DNA from: BOG-908 sp965199235
Lineage (GTDB): Bacteria > Pseudomonadota > Alphaproteobacteria > Acetobacterales > Acetobacteraceae
Assembly (NCBI GenBank): GCA_965199235.1
Contig: CBDAQU010000002.1
Span: 2,480,001 to 2,544,000, forward strand
Reading direction: 5' to 3'
Length of the DNA: 64,000 nt
Part shown: positions 34,401 through 42,795 of the stretch, piece after piece
Layout: every line of letters begins with the position of its first letter
Numbering within the stretch: position 1 is the stretch's first letter
Made by a program: the position numbers and the translations under genes
The notes under the pieces: generated by a model
Told to the model about the DNA's origin: nothing
The model's input: the letters and a program-made list of their open reading frames with translations, nothing else
Databases searched by the model: none

Positions 34401-34604
34401 TCGGTGTTTGTCTACAAACTGATTGCGGCCGACACCGTAGAGGAACGGATTCTTGAGTTGCAGGCGCGTAAGGCGGAACTGGCGGCGATTGCGTTCGGCG
34501 AAAGCGAGGAGGACCGCGAGGGCGGCGAGCTGAGCGCGCTTGATGCGGGCGACATCGAGTTCCTGTTCGGCAACGGAACGGAACGCGAGAGGGAGGCTGC
34601 GTAA
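31452..34604 (+). CDS. SNF2/RapA-type helicase with N-terminal SWIM zinc finger
   Basis: 1050 aa. SWIM motif CTCRMVNCPH at residues ~70-79; SNF2 ATPase motifs DDMGLGKTAQT (~597-607), ITTYTVLTRDI, LDEAQAIK (~695) and SGTPIENNLDELW; the helicase C-terminal half has FSQFTSMLDLI, SLKAGGRGLNLTSADTVIHYDPWWNPAVEDQASDRAHRIGQ and a SNF2 brace EERILELQARK. Likely remodels nucleoprotein or RNA polymerase complexes. The best start is TTG 31452, 111 bp from the divergent ABC-F gene. No partner gene indicates a defence role. Confidence 0.9.
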   Translation: MPVPFSSDDLGRIFESRTLTRGRSLLLIGAVEVSLDGETIIGRVDDKGVRRTARMTPVAMGRRVVFENRCTCRMVNCPHLAATAFAGLDRFPNLRRAEQATFLENLQTAPAPEKQRLLINLEPGSDPYACFVSLSLVGERTARIEATTPARVISEKIGGEPAVALAHLLGAGGECRIGVPANLVAPLVTALLRVENARWSATGKRLVAGPERVFDASQPPRLPARSAVLIGDTGPWYVDAASGAVGRIKLRQPRAPAPPPITPRPPRLGRQKGVSTLVATESERAIVERPVTPVLRLQRMRAPDDFGRLQLLDALILDFDYGGTLSDGDDERQFVRVDGPGGPGFVRRNVEAEAAALDTLRQDGFIQMRVNDGKSARGRRVFVFRGEDAGERWHRFVFERVPELESLGFRSLIDRDFGPRMVEHVGQWDLRITDVAVSAETPGNFSMDFGIEVDGIRVPLLPVLSNLLARGGMEAAHVVGEHLITTLEDGRVVKLPADRIARMLSIMGDLIEAADTREDMIVLPDAEAATVIELEQLLLTRWQDAGRIHAYTERFRGDPAIPHAAVPSAFKGDLRPYQQQGVDWLQHLMDSKLGAFLADDMGLGKTAQTIAHIAVEHASGRMVHPVLIVVPTSLIANWTSELRKFAPGLKSIVLHGLDRHRKREQLDRFDVVITTYTVLTRDILEMKARDWHIVVLDEAQAIKTPDAKATKAVCQLDTRQRICLSGTPIENNLDELWSQFAFLMPGLLGDRRGFTKRFRTPIEKNGDELRRVQLVRRIKPFIMRRKKSEVATELPPKHTILRRINLAPDQRELYETIRATMYERVREQVAERSLAQSRIVVLDALLKLRQACCDPRLVKLRSAREIESSSKLDDLLEMISEMLPEGRRILLFSQFTSMLDLIKPRLREAGIAFVELRGDTSDRGEPVRSFEAGEVPLFLISLKAGGRGLNLTSADTVIHYDPWWNPAVEDQASDRAHRIGQTKSVFVYKLIAADTVEERILELQARKAELAAIAFGESEEDREGGELSALDAGDIEFLFGNGTEREREAA

Positions 34605-34699
34605 CCAGTGATACACGCGCATCTGCTTTACCGCAGACCGCCTTGCTCGCGTCGTGCGCCTAGATAGTTTTCAGCCGTACGCGTCGACGGAGTTTCGCC

Positions 34700-36424
34700 A
34701 TGAACGACCGCATTTGGGATAAGAGCCGCCTGCCGTCCCGCCACGTGACGGAAGGGCCGGGCCGGGCGCCGCATCGCAGCTACTACTACGCCATGGGTCT
34801 GGGCGAGGCAGACATCGCAAAACCCTTCGTCGGCGTCGCCACCTGCTGGAACGAGGCGGCACCCTGCAACATCGCGCTGTCGCGTCAAGCGCAGTCGGTC
34901 AAGCGCGGCGTGACTGAGGGGGGCGGCACGCCGCGCGAGTTCACCACGATCACCGTGACCGACGGCATCGCGATGGGCCACCAGGGGATGAAATCCTCTC
35001 TGGTGTCGCGTGACGTCATCGCCGATTCGGTGGAGCTGACGATGCGCGGCCACAGCTACGACGCGCTCGTGGGGCTTGCAGGATGCGACAAGTCGCTGCC
35101 CGGCATGATGATGGCCATGCTGCGCCTCAACGTGCCCTCGGTGTTCATGTACGGCGGATCCATCCTGCCGGGCCAATTCCAGGGCCGCGACGTGACCGTG
35201 GTCGATGTGTTCGAGGCGGTGGGCCAGCACGCCGCGGGCAACATGAGCGACGCCGACCTGTACGCTCTGGAATGCGTGGCCTGCCCATCGGCAGGCGCGT
35301 GCGGCGGGCAGTTCACCGCCAACACCATGGCCATGGTCAGTGAGGCGATCGGGCTCGCTCTGCCCGGCTCCGCCGGCTCGCCCGCCCCCTATGAGGAGCG
35401 CGATGCCTGGGCGACGGAATCCGGCCGCACGGTCGTGCATCTGTTGGCCCGAAACATCCGCCCGCGCGACATCGTCACACGCCGTGCGCTGGAAAATGCG
35501 GCCGTCATCGTCGGCGCTACCGGGGGGTCCACCAACGCCGCCCTTCATCTGCCGGCGATGGCGCACGAGGCCGGCATCGTCTTCACCATGGACGACGTTG
35601 CAGCCATCATGCGCCGCACGCCCTACATCGCCGACCTCAAACCAGGCGGCAAATACGTGGCACTGGACGTGCACCGCGTCGGCGGCGTCCCGGTGATCCT
35701 GCGCGCGCTGCTGGATGCGGGCCTGCTGCATGGCGACTGTCTGACCGTCACGGGACGCAGCTTGGCGGAAAACCTCGCCACCGTCGTGTTCCCGCAGGAC
35801 CAGGATGTCGTCTACCCCGTCAGCCGCGCCATCACGCCCACCGGCGGCGTGGTCGGCCTGCGCGGCAACCTCGCACCTGACGGAGCCATCGTGAAGGTCG
35901 CCGGGCTGGCTCAGCAACGTTTTGAGGGAACAGCGCTCTGTTTCGACAGCGAGGAGGAGGCGTTCGAGGCCGTGCAGGCCCGTGCTTACAAGGCGGGCGA
36001 CGTCATCGTCATCCGCTACGAGGGGCCGCGCGGCGGTCCCGGCATGCGGGAGATGCTTTCGACGACAGCCGCCATCTACGGCCAGGGCATGGGCGAGCAT
36101 GTGGCCCTGATAACCGATGGCCGGTTCTCCGGCGGCACGCGTGGTTTCTGCGTGGGCCATATCGGGCCAGAGGCGGCGCTCGGCGGCCCGATCGCCCTGC
36201 TTCGCAACGGCGACCGCATCGTGCTCGACGCGCAGGCCGGCACCATCGACGTCGTGTTGAGCCAGGCGGAGTTGGACGCCCGCAGGAAGGATTGGCAGCC
36301 AAGGCAGACAGCCTATCGCAGCGGCGCAATCTGGAAGTTCGCCCAGCTCGTAGGGCCCGCCCATCTGGGCGCGGTCACCCATCCTGGAGCGGCAGCCGAA
36401 GCGCACGTGTACGCCGACATCTGA
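34700..36424 (+). CDS. ilvD: Dihydroxy-acid dehydratase
   Basis: 574 aa Fe-S dehydratase of branched-chain amino acid synthesis (2,3-dihydroxy-isovalerate to 2-ketoisovalerate). Cluster cysteines lie in ATCWNEAAPCN, GLAGCDKSLPGMMMAM and CPSAGACGGQFTANTM; the C terminus has TDGRFSGGTRGFCVGHIGPEA. Slightly longer than the bacterial ~560 aa norm. It stands alone, without ilvBN or ilvC. Related sugar-acid dehydratases share the fold, so substrate is likely rather than certain. Confidence 0.92.
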   Translation: MNDRIWDKSRLPSRHVTEGPGRAPHRSYYYAMGLGEADIAKPFVGVATCWNEAAPCNIALSRQAQSVKRGVTEGGGTPREFTTITVTDGIAMGHQGMKSSLVSRDVIADSVELTMRGHSYDALVGLAGCDKSLPGMMMAMLRLNVPSVFMYGGSILPGQFQGRDVTVVDVFEAVGQHAAGNMSDADLYALECVACPSAGACGGQFTANTMAMVSEAIGLALPGSAGSPAPYEERDAWATESGRTVVHLLARNIRPRDIVTRRALENAAVIVGATGGSTNAALHLPAMAHEAGIVFTMDDVAAIMRRTPYIADLKPGGKYVALDVHRVGGVPVILRALLDAGLLHGDCLTVTGRSLAENLATVVFPQDQDVVYPVSRAITPTGGVVGLRGNLAPDGAIVKVAGLAQQRFEGTALCFDSEEEAFEAVQARAYKAGDVIVIRYEGPRGGPGMREMLSTTAAIYGQGMGEHVALITDGRFSGGTRGFCVGHIGPEAALGGPIALLRNGDRIVLDAQAGTIDVVLSQAELDARRKDWQPRQTAYRSGAIWKFAQLVGPAHLGAVTHPGAAAEAHVYADI

Positions 36425-36544
36425 GCCGCAGGAACGCACGCGGCCCGTTCGTCTCGTTTATCGTCCCGAAGACGCAACACGGTCACAACAACCGCTTACG
36501 CTCGATAGCGTTCACAAGGCGTCAACGCTTGGAAAGAATGGCCA

Positions 36545-36835
36545 ATGAGATCGCCTCTTACCGCCGTGGCGGTGTTGTCCGTTGCGGCGATGTCAACGCT
36601 TTCCGCGTCGGCACAGCCTGCGTTTCCTCCGGCGCCGAGCGAGTTGGGCCCGATGGGGCCACCGCCGGGTCCGGCGGCCAGTTTCGTGGTCGAGCCGGGC
36701 CACTGGCAATGGAACGGATTTCGCTATGTCTGGATGCACCGTCACTGGGTTCCGATGCGGGTCGGCTACGCTCGCTTCGTTCCTGGCCACTGGGGCGTGG
36801 GCGGTCGTTGGATCCCTGCGCATTGGGGCCGTTAG
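36545..36835 (+). CDS. Small exported Trp/His-rich protein (YXWGXW-like repeats)
   Basis: 96 aa with a signal peptide (AVAVLSVAAMSTLSASA, cleavage after ~residue 23). The mature part has FVVEPGHWQWNGFRYVWMHRHWVP and FVPGHWGVGGRWIPAHWG, the Gly-His-Trp pattern of small periplasmic YXWGXW-type proteins. Role unknown. It sits 58 bp before dsbB. Confidence 0.75.
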   Translation: MRSPLTAVAVLSVAAMSTLSASAQPAFPPAPSELGPMGPPPGPAASFVVEPGHWQWNGFRYVWMHRHWVPMRVGYARFVPGHWGVGGRWIPAHWGR

Positions 36836-36893
36836 ATGCAAGCAGACCAAGAGCACCTTCACGCTCTCGGCCTTTTCGTCGTATTGGTCGGCA

Positions 36894-37427
36894 ATGACGA
36901 TCAGGCAGGAGGATCGCGTCGCGCTGGTCGGTTTGCTCGCCTGCGCTCTCGCCTTGCTCGTGGCGCGCGGATCTGAAACCTGGCTCGGCCTTGTTCCCTG
37001 CGCCCTTTGCCTGATCGAGCGTCGGCCCTACGAGTTTGGCGCGGCACTCGCCGCGGTGGCGCTGCTCCTGCCGAGGGCGGCTGCCAGACCAGTGCTATGG
37101 GTTCTAGTGGCCGTGCTCGCGGTCGGAGCCGCAATCTCATTCACCCATGTCGGGGTGGAACAGCATTGGTGGCCAGACCCTCTGCCGGAGTGCAGGGCGC
37201 CTGATTTTACCGGCATGACGATGTCGCAGCGCCTGGCAGCCATGCCGGCGCGTCCGGTAAAACCGTGCGAGACCCCGGACTACCTGGTATCAGGGCTGCC
37301 GATATCGTTTACGCAAATGGGGTTAGCATATGCCCTGACGGTCTCGGCCGTCCTAGCGTTTTTCCTGTCCAGGAGATTACACCCGCTTGCCGCCGGCAAC
37401 GTCGAGCGTAACGACGCCGACCCCTAG
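36894..37427 (+). CDS. dsbB: Disulfide bond formation protein B
   Basis: 177 aa, four membrane helices. The first active pair is CALC in LVPCALCLIERRPYEF; the second pair is Cys in PECRAPDF and KPCETPDY in the second periplasmic loop. It passes electrons from DsbA to quinone. ATG 36894 is chosen because the longer frame upstream overlaps the previous gene and lacks a membrane start. Its partner may be the DsbA-like protein at 42796-43539. The TAG stop overlaps the stop of the opposing gene within a shared CTAG. Confidence 0.92.
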   Translation: MTIRQEDRVALVGLLACALALLVARGSETWLGLVPCALCLIERRPYEFGAALAAVALLLPRAAARPVLWVLVAVLAVGAAISFTHVGVEQHWWPDPLPECRAPDFTGMTMSQRLAAMPARPVKPCETPDYLVSGLPISFTQMGLAYALTVSAVLAFFLSRRLHPLAAGNVERNDADP

Positions 37428-37783
37428 TTGACCGGAACGCTTAACCCCAAGCCGGCAGCTGCCGCCTTGCGCCGGTCCAAAGTCGCCTGTTGACTGGACC
37501 CGTTCGCATAGCCATCGCCCTGGAACAGCGTGGTCGCGCTAAGCATTTTCGGCGCCAGTTGCGCTTCCGTCTGAACCGCCCCAGGCGGCGCAGCCACGTC
37601 TTCGTTTGGCACCGGCGCTGCCTGGTACATGGTGTTACGGAACGTCAGCGTCTTTTCCGGAACGGGTTCCTGCTTGGCGAGCGGACCAACGTCGCTCAGT
37701 TCAATCGACATGCCGTCTGGCCCCGCCGCAGCGAGCAAGATGAGGCATCCCAGGGCGGAAACCGTTCGGAGCATGACATGCAT
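37424..37783 (-). CDS. Hypothetical exported protein
   Basis: 119 aa with an N-terminal hydrophobic segment (MLRTVSALGCLILLAAAG), possibly a signal peptide or lipoprotein-like leader. The mature part is Pro/Ala-rich and unstructured-looking (YQAAPVPNEDVAAPPGAVQTEAQLAPKML) and ends GLGLSVPVN. Start 37783 or 37774. Convergent with dsbB, the stops overlapping. No family is recognised. Confidence 0.55.
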   Translation of the reverse strand: MHVMLRTVSALGCLILLAAAGPDGMSIELSDVGPLAKQEPVPEKTLTFRNTMYQAAPVPNEDVAAPPGAVQTEAQLAPKMLSATTLFQGDGYANGSSQQATLDRRKAAAAGLGLSVPVN

Positions 37784-37880
37784 GCCGAAACCATGACCTG
37801 TTAACAGCTCGTTATCAATGATTTTTCTTGGGCTGACCGAAATTCCGCCGGCGTGCGGCCTGCCGGAACATCGGACCGCC

Positions 37881-39092
37881 TCAGCCCGGCACCACAACGC
37901 CATCCAACGATTGCAGGGCGAGGAGGCCCGGCAGAATTTTACCTTCCATCCACTCCAGGAACGCCCCTCCGGCGCTGGACACGTAGCTGATTTCGTCGAT
38001 CACGCCTGCATGCTTCAGCGCCGCCACCGTGTCGCCGCCGCCCGCCACCGAGCGCAGATGGCCCGCCTTCGTCGCAGCCCCAACCGCCTGCGCCAGAGCC
38101 ACAGTCGCAGCATCGAAAGGCGGCGTCTCGAAGGCGCCAAGCGGGCCGTTCCAGACGAGCGTGCGCAAGCTCGGCAGCCGAGCAGTGATTGCCGCTACCG
38201 AAGCGGGACCGATGTCGAGCACCATCGCATCTGCCGGCACCTGCTCGATGGGCACCACACGCGTGGGGGGGTGCTCGCGGAACTCGGTCGCAGTCACCGC
38301 ATCGACGGGGAGGATGATCTCGCATCCGTCTTGGCGTGCCTGGGCGAGTATGTCGCGGGCTGTCTCGTGCATGTCAGATTCCTGCAGCGACCGCCCTACG
38401 CCGACTCCCTGGGCCGCGAGAAAGGTGTTGGCCATAGCGCCACCGATAACCAGCATGTCCACACGTCCGAGCAGGTTGCCGATCAGCGCGAGCTTGGTGG
38501 AGACCTTCGCACCGCCGACTATGGCGCAGACCGGCCGGTCCGGGTGGTCGAGGGCGGCCGTCAGCGCCTCGAGCTCCCGCTGCATCAGACGTCCCGCGTG
38601 GCTGGGGAGGTGGCGCGCCACGCCCTCCGTGCTCGCATGGGCACGGTGGGCGGCGGAGAACGCGTCGTTGACATAGATGTCTGCCAGCGAGGCCAGGGCG
38701 CGGGCCATTTCGGGGTCGTTGTCTTCCTCGCCGGGGTGGAAACGCGTGTTTTCCAGCACTAGAACTTGGCCGGGTTCCAGCCGAGCCACCGCGTCCTCGG
38801 CGACCGGGCCCAGGCAGTCGTCGGCGAAGAACACGTCCAGGCCGAGCACGTCGCGCAAGGCGGCGGAAACCGGGCGGAGGGACATTGTCTCCACGCGCTG
38901 CCCGCGGGGCCGGTCGAAGTGGCTGATCACGATGACCTTGGCACCTGATTGCGCGAGTTCAGCGATAGTGGGTGAGAGGCGTTCAATGCGGGTGAGGTCG
39001 GTAATGCGGCCGCCCCGAACCGGAACGTTAAGGTCGGCGCGGAGAAGAATGCGTTTCCCGCGAACGTCTATGCCGTCGATCGTCTTGAACAC
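37881..39092 (-). CDS. pgk: Phosphoglycerate kinase
   Basis: 403 aa from GTG 39092, which follows GGGAG by 7 bases and gives the family start FKTIDGIDVRGKRILLRADLNVP; an in-frame ATG at 39125 would add 11 residues. Substrate and hinge motifs: SHFDRPRG, LENTRFHPGEE, NDAFSAAHRAHAS, VGGAKVSTK, IGGAMANTF, WNGPLGAFE and the nucleotide loop SVAGGGDTVAA. Catalyses the reversible ATP-forming step of glycolysis / Calvin cycle. It lies downstream of gap on the same strand. Confidence 0.95.
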   Translation of the reverse strand: MFKTIDGIDVRGKRILLRADLNVPVRGGRITDLTRIERLSPTIAELAQSGAKVIVISHFDRPRGQRVETMSLRPVSAALRDVLGLDVFFADDCLGPVAEDAVARLEPGQVLVLENTRFHPGEEDNDPEMARALASLADIYVNDAFSAAHRAHASTEGVARHLPSHAGRLMQRELEALTAALDHPDRPVCAIVGGAKVSTKLALIGNLLGRVDMLVIGGAMANTFLAAQGVGVGRSLQESDMHETARDILAQARQDGCEIILPVDAVTATEFREHPPTRVVPIEQVPADAMVLDIGPASVAAITARLPSLRTLVWNGPLGAFETPPFDAATVALAQAVGAATKAGHLRSVAGGGDTVAALKHAGVIDEISYVSSAGGAFLEWMEGKILPGLLALQSLDGVVVPG

Positions 39093-39325
39093 AACATGCT
39101 CCCGATTTGGCTTTCTATGCGGCATTCAACAACACGGTACATCAGCCGAAAGCCCTGCTCGCGGTTGCCGGACATTGGCCCGCGCTATACAGCCAGGAAA
39201 GGAACGAAGCTGCTTCCTATTGATCTCGGCAATCGTCCGAACGCCTGATACGCTCTCAACCATGCGGATTTATGGAGCCCACGGCGAAGCGGACGCCATC
39301 ATGGGACGGTCCCGTAAAACGTCCC

Positions 39326-40342
39326 CTACATCGATCCCCAGAGGGCGGCCGTATCGGACATGCGGCTCGAAAAGCCCCACTCGTTGTCGTACCAGCCGGC
39401 CACGCGCACCATGCGTCCGCCGTCCACGCTCGCCGTCTGGGTCGCGTCGAAGGTGCAGGAAGCGGCGATACCGTTGAAATCGCTGCTAACCAGTTTTTCC
39501 GTGTTGTACTCCAGCACGCCCCTCATGGAGCCTTCTGCGGCGGCGCGGAACAGCTCATTCACGTCGGCGACTGTGGCAGGGCGGGCCAGGTTCACGTCCA
39601 GCGACACGAGGGACACGTTCGGCGTCGGCACCCGTATCGACGTACCGTCCAGCTTGCCGGCCAGCTCCGGCAGCACCAGGCCCAGCGCCTTGGCGGCGCC
39701 CGTGCTGGTCGGGATCATCGATAGTGCCGCCGCGCGAGCGCGATGCAGGTCGCGATGCAGCGTGTCCACCGTCTTCTGGTCCCCGGTGTAGCTGTGGATC
39801 GTCACCATGTAGCCGCGCTCGATGCCGCGCGCCTCGTGCAGAACCTTGGCCATCGGCGCCAGGCAGTTGGTGGTGCAGGACGCGTTGCTGACGACCGTCA
39901 TCTCCGACGTCAGCATCGTCTGGTTCACGCCGAATACGATGGTAGCATCCACTCCGTCGGCGGGGGCGGAGACCAGCACGCGTTTGGCACCGGCGGCGAG
40001 CAGCTGGGAGGCGCTTTGCCTGCTGGTGAACAGGCCGGTGCACTCCATCGCCACATCGACGCCCTGATAGGGGACTTTCGATGGGTCACGCTCGGCCGAA
40101 ACTTGGATGGGGCCCCAGCTTCGGCCGTTATGGCAAATGGTTATGCTGTCGCCTTCGACCTTCACCTCGCCGGGGAAGCGGCCGTGCACGCTGTCGTAGC
40201 GAAACAGATGCGCGTTCGCCTCCACGCTGCCCAGATCGTTAATGGCGACCGGTTCAACGTCCGTGCGCCCGCTCTGCACCATGGCACGCAGGACCAGCCG
40301 TCCTATACGGCCAAAACCGTTGATCGCTACCTTTACCGCCAT
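39326..40342 (-). CDS. gap: Glyceraldehyde-3-phosphate dehydrogenase
   Basis: 338 aa. NAD-binding VKVAINGFGRIGRLVLRA, catalytic Cys in SNASCTTNCLAP, then HSYTGDQKTVD, STGAAKALGLVLPEL, TSIRVPTPNVSLVSL and the C-terminal WYDNEWGFSSRM. Start ATG 40342 is the family start. It forms gap-pgk with a 233-bp gap; upstream on the same strand is a degenerate transketolase homologue, echoing the tkt-gap-pgk order of related bacteria. Confidence 0.96.
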   Translation of the reverse strand: MAVKVAINGFGRIGRLVLRAMVQSGRTDVEPVAINDLGSVEANAHLFRYDSVHGRFPGEVKVEGDSITICHNGRSWGPIQVSAERDPSKVPYQGVDVAMECTGLFTSRQSASQLLAAGAKRVLVSAPADGVDATIVFGVNQTMLTSEMTVVSNASCTTNCLAPMAKVLHEARGIERGYMVTIHSYTGDQKTVDTLHRDLHRARAAALSMIPTSTGAAKALGLVLPELAGKLDGTSIRVPTPNVSLVSLDVNLARPATVADVNELFRAAAEGSMRGVLEYNTEKLVSSDFNGIAASCTFDATQTASVDGGRMVRVAGWYDNEWGFSSRMSDTAALWGSM

Positions 40343-40424
40343 CAGCCCGTGAACCCTCATTCCGGCCCGCGGCGCATGATGCCACCCCAAGCGATGGTGT
40401 TCTGTCGAAAGCAGGCAGACGTGT

Positions 40425-40479
40425 CTAGACCAGTTTCACTTAGAGTGTCTGCGAGTAGGCGGACGTGAAACCGGTCTAG
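40425..40479. repeat. MITE-like module M2, short copy
   Basis: 55 bp bounded by CTAG at both ends, with terminal inverted repeats CTAGACCaGTTTCAC / CTAGACCgGTTTCAC. Its reverse complement matches the right half of 63673-63788 (CCGGTTT..GTCCGCCT.CTCGC.GAC.CTCT..GTGAAAC.GGTCTAG). It lies between gap and the transketolase homologue. Confidence 0.75.
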
Positions 40480-40535
40480 CTCTTATCTTGGCGAGCAATT
40501 TAACACTTCGACTGTCCAGTCTGAGTGACTTTGCT

Positions 40536-42278
40536 CTAGCTGGTCCGAAGTCTTTCCAGATGGCAGCAAATCGTCTCCGCCAGCGCGGCTGGGCGGTGAC
40601 CGGGCAAGAGTTCGATGAACAGACCGTCCTGGCTCAGCCAGCGTTCCCATCCGAACCCGCTGCCGGGTTCCATGCCGATGCGCGGCGCTTGACCCAGGAT
40701 ATCCGCTGTCCAGGCGGTCCCCTGGGCCGAGAACAGGCTCCAGGACGGCAGCGACACGACGGCCACCTGCACGCCCAGGGTCACCAGACGGGCACGCACT
40801 TCGAGGGCCAAGCGGATTTCGGGTCCGCTGGCAACCAATGTCGCATCCCGGATGCCCGCTGCCTCGGCTACCACGTAACCGCCTCGCGCAAGGCGCGTGG
40901 GTGCAGGTGTAGAGGGTGCAGGTGCAGGCTCGTCCGACAGCAGCAGCACGCTAGGTCCGCCCGTCTGCAGCAGCGCCAGCTCCAGGCACGCAAGCGCCTC
41001 GGACAGGCCTGCCGGACGATACACCGCCACGTTGCGCATAGCCCGCAAGCTAGAGAGCCGACAGTTGACTGAGCAGGGCGTAGCGGGCTCGATCAGCACC
41101 AGCAGAAGCCGCAGGCCCTCTCTGGCGGCGTCTGTCAGGGCAGGCTGTATGAACGAAAAGCTGGCAAGCCGGTAGACCGCAAAAGGAACGAGGCCGCCAT
41201 GCAGGGCAAGCCCGACGATCGCGGCGGACCCAGACTGCATCAGCGCCTCGTACGTCTGGCCCGCACAATCCGACGCCGAAAGGGCGTGTGATGCCGACCA
41301 GGCAGACTCTCCCGGCAGCGCGGCCAGTTCGGGTCGCCCTGCTGACAGGTCCAGCAACGCCTGTTGGACTGCCTCGGTCGTAGAGGCTGCCCGGCCATGC
41401 TCGGGCGCGCAGTTCAGTGACCTGTTGGGCGGAGGTCCCGATCGGGCAGGCGGGCCGTGCATGACCCGTTCGAAATCCTGGCGGCTGGCGTGACGCGCCA
41501 GGCGCTTCAACCAGGCACGACGAACGCCCGCGTCCCTCCGTCCGGCAGCCTCCCAATCCCAGGATGGATCGTCCTGCTGCGGACAGGCCGCTTCCATCTG
41601 GGCGATGCAGGCGATTAGGGTGGGCTTGAACGATCGCGCCGCTGCCGACAAGGCGGACTCGATACAAGCCACGTCGTCGGCGTCGATGCGGCGTACGGCC
41701 CAGTTGCTGGCGGCAAATCCGGCGAGCCCTGCTGTTTCCGGGCTCTGAACCGCAACGATCGCGGTCAGCCGACCGAGCCGCCATTTACCGGCCAGGAAAG
41801 CCGCCTCCTGCACCGCGCCCGTCGCCAGTTCGGCTTGCCCGCCGAGGTGCCAACTTCTGTGGTCGACCAGCGACCGCCCGAATCGTCCGGCCAGCATGCG
41901 GTCGGCCATCGCCAGGCCAGCCGCCACCCCCAATGATTGATCTGGCCGGTGAAAAATCTCGGCGCCTGAGCCCAGCAGATCCGTCGCTGCTTGGCCGAGA
42001 CCGGCCACCCCCGCCGCCAGCACGACGCGGTCACGATCCGGCCATGCTGGGTCGGCGGCGTCGAACCGGAGATGTCTTGCCAGCAGGACGGCCAGGATGG
42101 TGCAGAGCGCAGATGCTTCCTGGCCCGCTTCGATGTGCTGCACGCGATGCCGAAGCGACGCCGCCAGGCGCTGAACCGACGGCCGACGTTCTGCATGGGG
42201 CGACGACTGGGCCTGAAATGCCTGCTCACCCAAGGCGGTTCTGCCCCGTCGCCTGTGAGTTTGCGGGGCCTGCGGCAT
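40536..42278 (-). CDS. Transketolase homologue lacking catalytic motifs
   Basis: 580 aa, collinear with transketolase: VLLARHLRFDAADPAWPDRDRVVLAAG, LGVAAGLAMADRMLAGRF, VDHRSWHLGGQAELATGAVQEAAFLAG, then IVGLALHGGLVPFAVYRLASF and NVAVYRPAGLSEALACLELAL. Key residues are gone: the SGHPG site reads EAGQEA, the GHGS site VAGLG, the thiamine-diphosphate GDG motif GGQ, the REHGM glutamate site LMQSG, and the LGEDGPTHQP loop is absent. About 80 residues shorter than active enzymes (~660). Open throughout, so it is maintained, but transketolase activity is very unlikely. Confidence 0.8.
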   Translation of the reverse strand: MPQAPQTHRRRGRTALGEQAFQAQSSPHAERRPSVQRLAASLRHRVQHIEAGQEASALCTILAVLLARHLRFDAADPAWPDRDRVVLAAGVAGLGQAATDLLGSGAEIFHRPDQSLGVAAGLAMADRMLAGRFGRSLVDHRSWHLGGQAELATGAVQEAAFLAGKWRLGRLTAIVAVQSPETAGLAGFAASNWAVRRIDADDVACIESALSAAARSFKPTLIACIAQMEAACPQQDDPSWDWEAAGRRDAGVRRAWLKRLARHASRQDFERVMHGPPARSGPPPNRSLNCAPEHGRAASTTEAVQQALLDLSAGRPELAALPGESAWSASHALSASDCAGQTYEALMQSGSAAIVGLALHGGLVPFAVYRLASFSFIQPALTDAAREGLRLLLVLIEPATPCSVNCRLSSLRAMRNVAVYRPAGLSEALACLELALLQTGGPSVLLLSDEPAPAPSTPAPTRLARGGYVVAEAAGIRDATLVASGPEIRLALEVRARLVTLGVQVAVVSLPSWSLFSAQGTAWTADILGQAPRIGMEPGSGFGWERWLSQDGLFIELLPGHRPAALAETICCHLERLRTS

Positions 42279-42312
42279 TTGCAGCCGGTCGAGCCCTCTG
42301 TAACCTGAGCCT

Positions 42313-42750
42313 ATGAAGTGTCACGTCGCCGCACGATCCTATCTGCTAGCGCTGACGCTGGCGGGCTGTCATCTGATCGATCAGCGCGATTTCGACGCCA
42401 AAGCGGGACGTCCGCCGGCCTTGCCCCGCCTGGCACCTGCCGCGGCGCCAGCTCCCGCTTTGGTGACGATCCGATATACCACGCCCAATCCTGACTACCG
42501 GGACCCGGTGTCTGCCGCGGTCAAACGCGCACTCGCGCGCAAGCCAGACGTGCTTTTCACGGTCGTCACGGTTGTGCCGGCGCAATCCACCCCGGATGCC
42601 GAGGCCGAGCAGGCCGCAGCAGCTTCGGCTTCCGGCAGAGACGTAGCGCAAGCCATCGTCGACGCAGGTGCTGCGCCCGGTCAGGTCGAGCAGGCAGTCA
42701 GGATCCAGCCGGGGATCAGCACACGCGAGGTTCGGATCAACGTGCACTAG
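42313..42750 (+). CDS. Hypothetical lipoprotein
   Basis: 145 aa with a lipobox LTLAGC (lipidated Cys at ~19). The mature part is Pro/Ala-rich then VTIRYTTPNPDYRDPVSAAVKRALARKPDVLFTVVTVVPAQ and a C-terminal segment (APGQVEQAVRIQPGISTREVRINV) that resembles the periplasmic-domain style of envelope accessory lipoproteins. Divergent from the transketolase homologue by 34 bp. Function unknown. Confidence 0.7.
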   Translation: MKCHVAARSYLLALTLAGCHLIDQRDFDAKAGRPPALPRLAPAAAPAPALVTIRYTTPNPDYRDPVSAAVKRALARKPDVLFTVVTVVPAQSTPDAEAEQAAAASASGRDVAQAIVDAGAAPGQVEQAVRIQPGISTREVRINVH

Positions 42751-42795
42751 TACACTTTGCACCGGTTAATTGGACTGGCGGGTAGTTGGGCCGCG

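Noticed and set aside
31452..34604. SNF2 helicase as part of a phage-defence system
   Set aside because: It has the SWIM-SNF2 architecture of widespread chromosomal helicases and no nuclease or methylase partner; neighbours are housekeeping genes.
34628..36439. 603-aa minus-strand ORF opposite ilvD
   Set aside because: It mirrors the strongly conserved ilvD frame and has no domain of its own; long antisense frames are common at this GC content.
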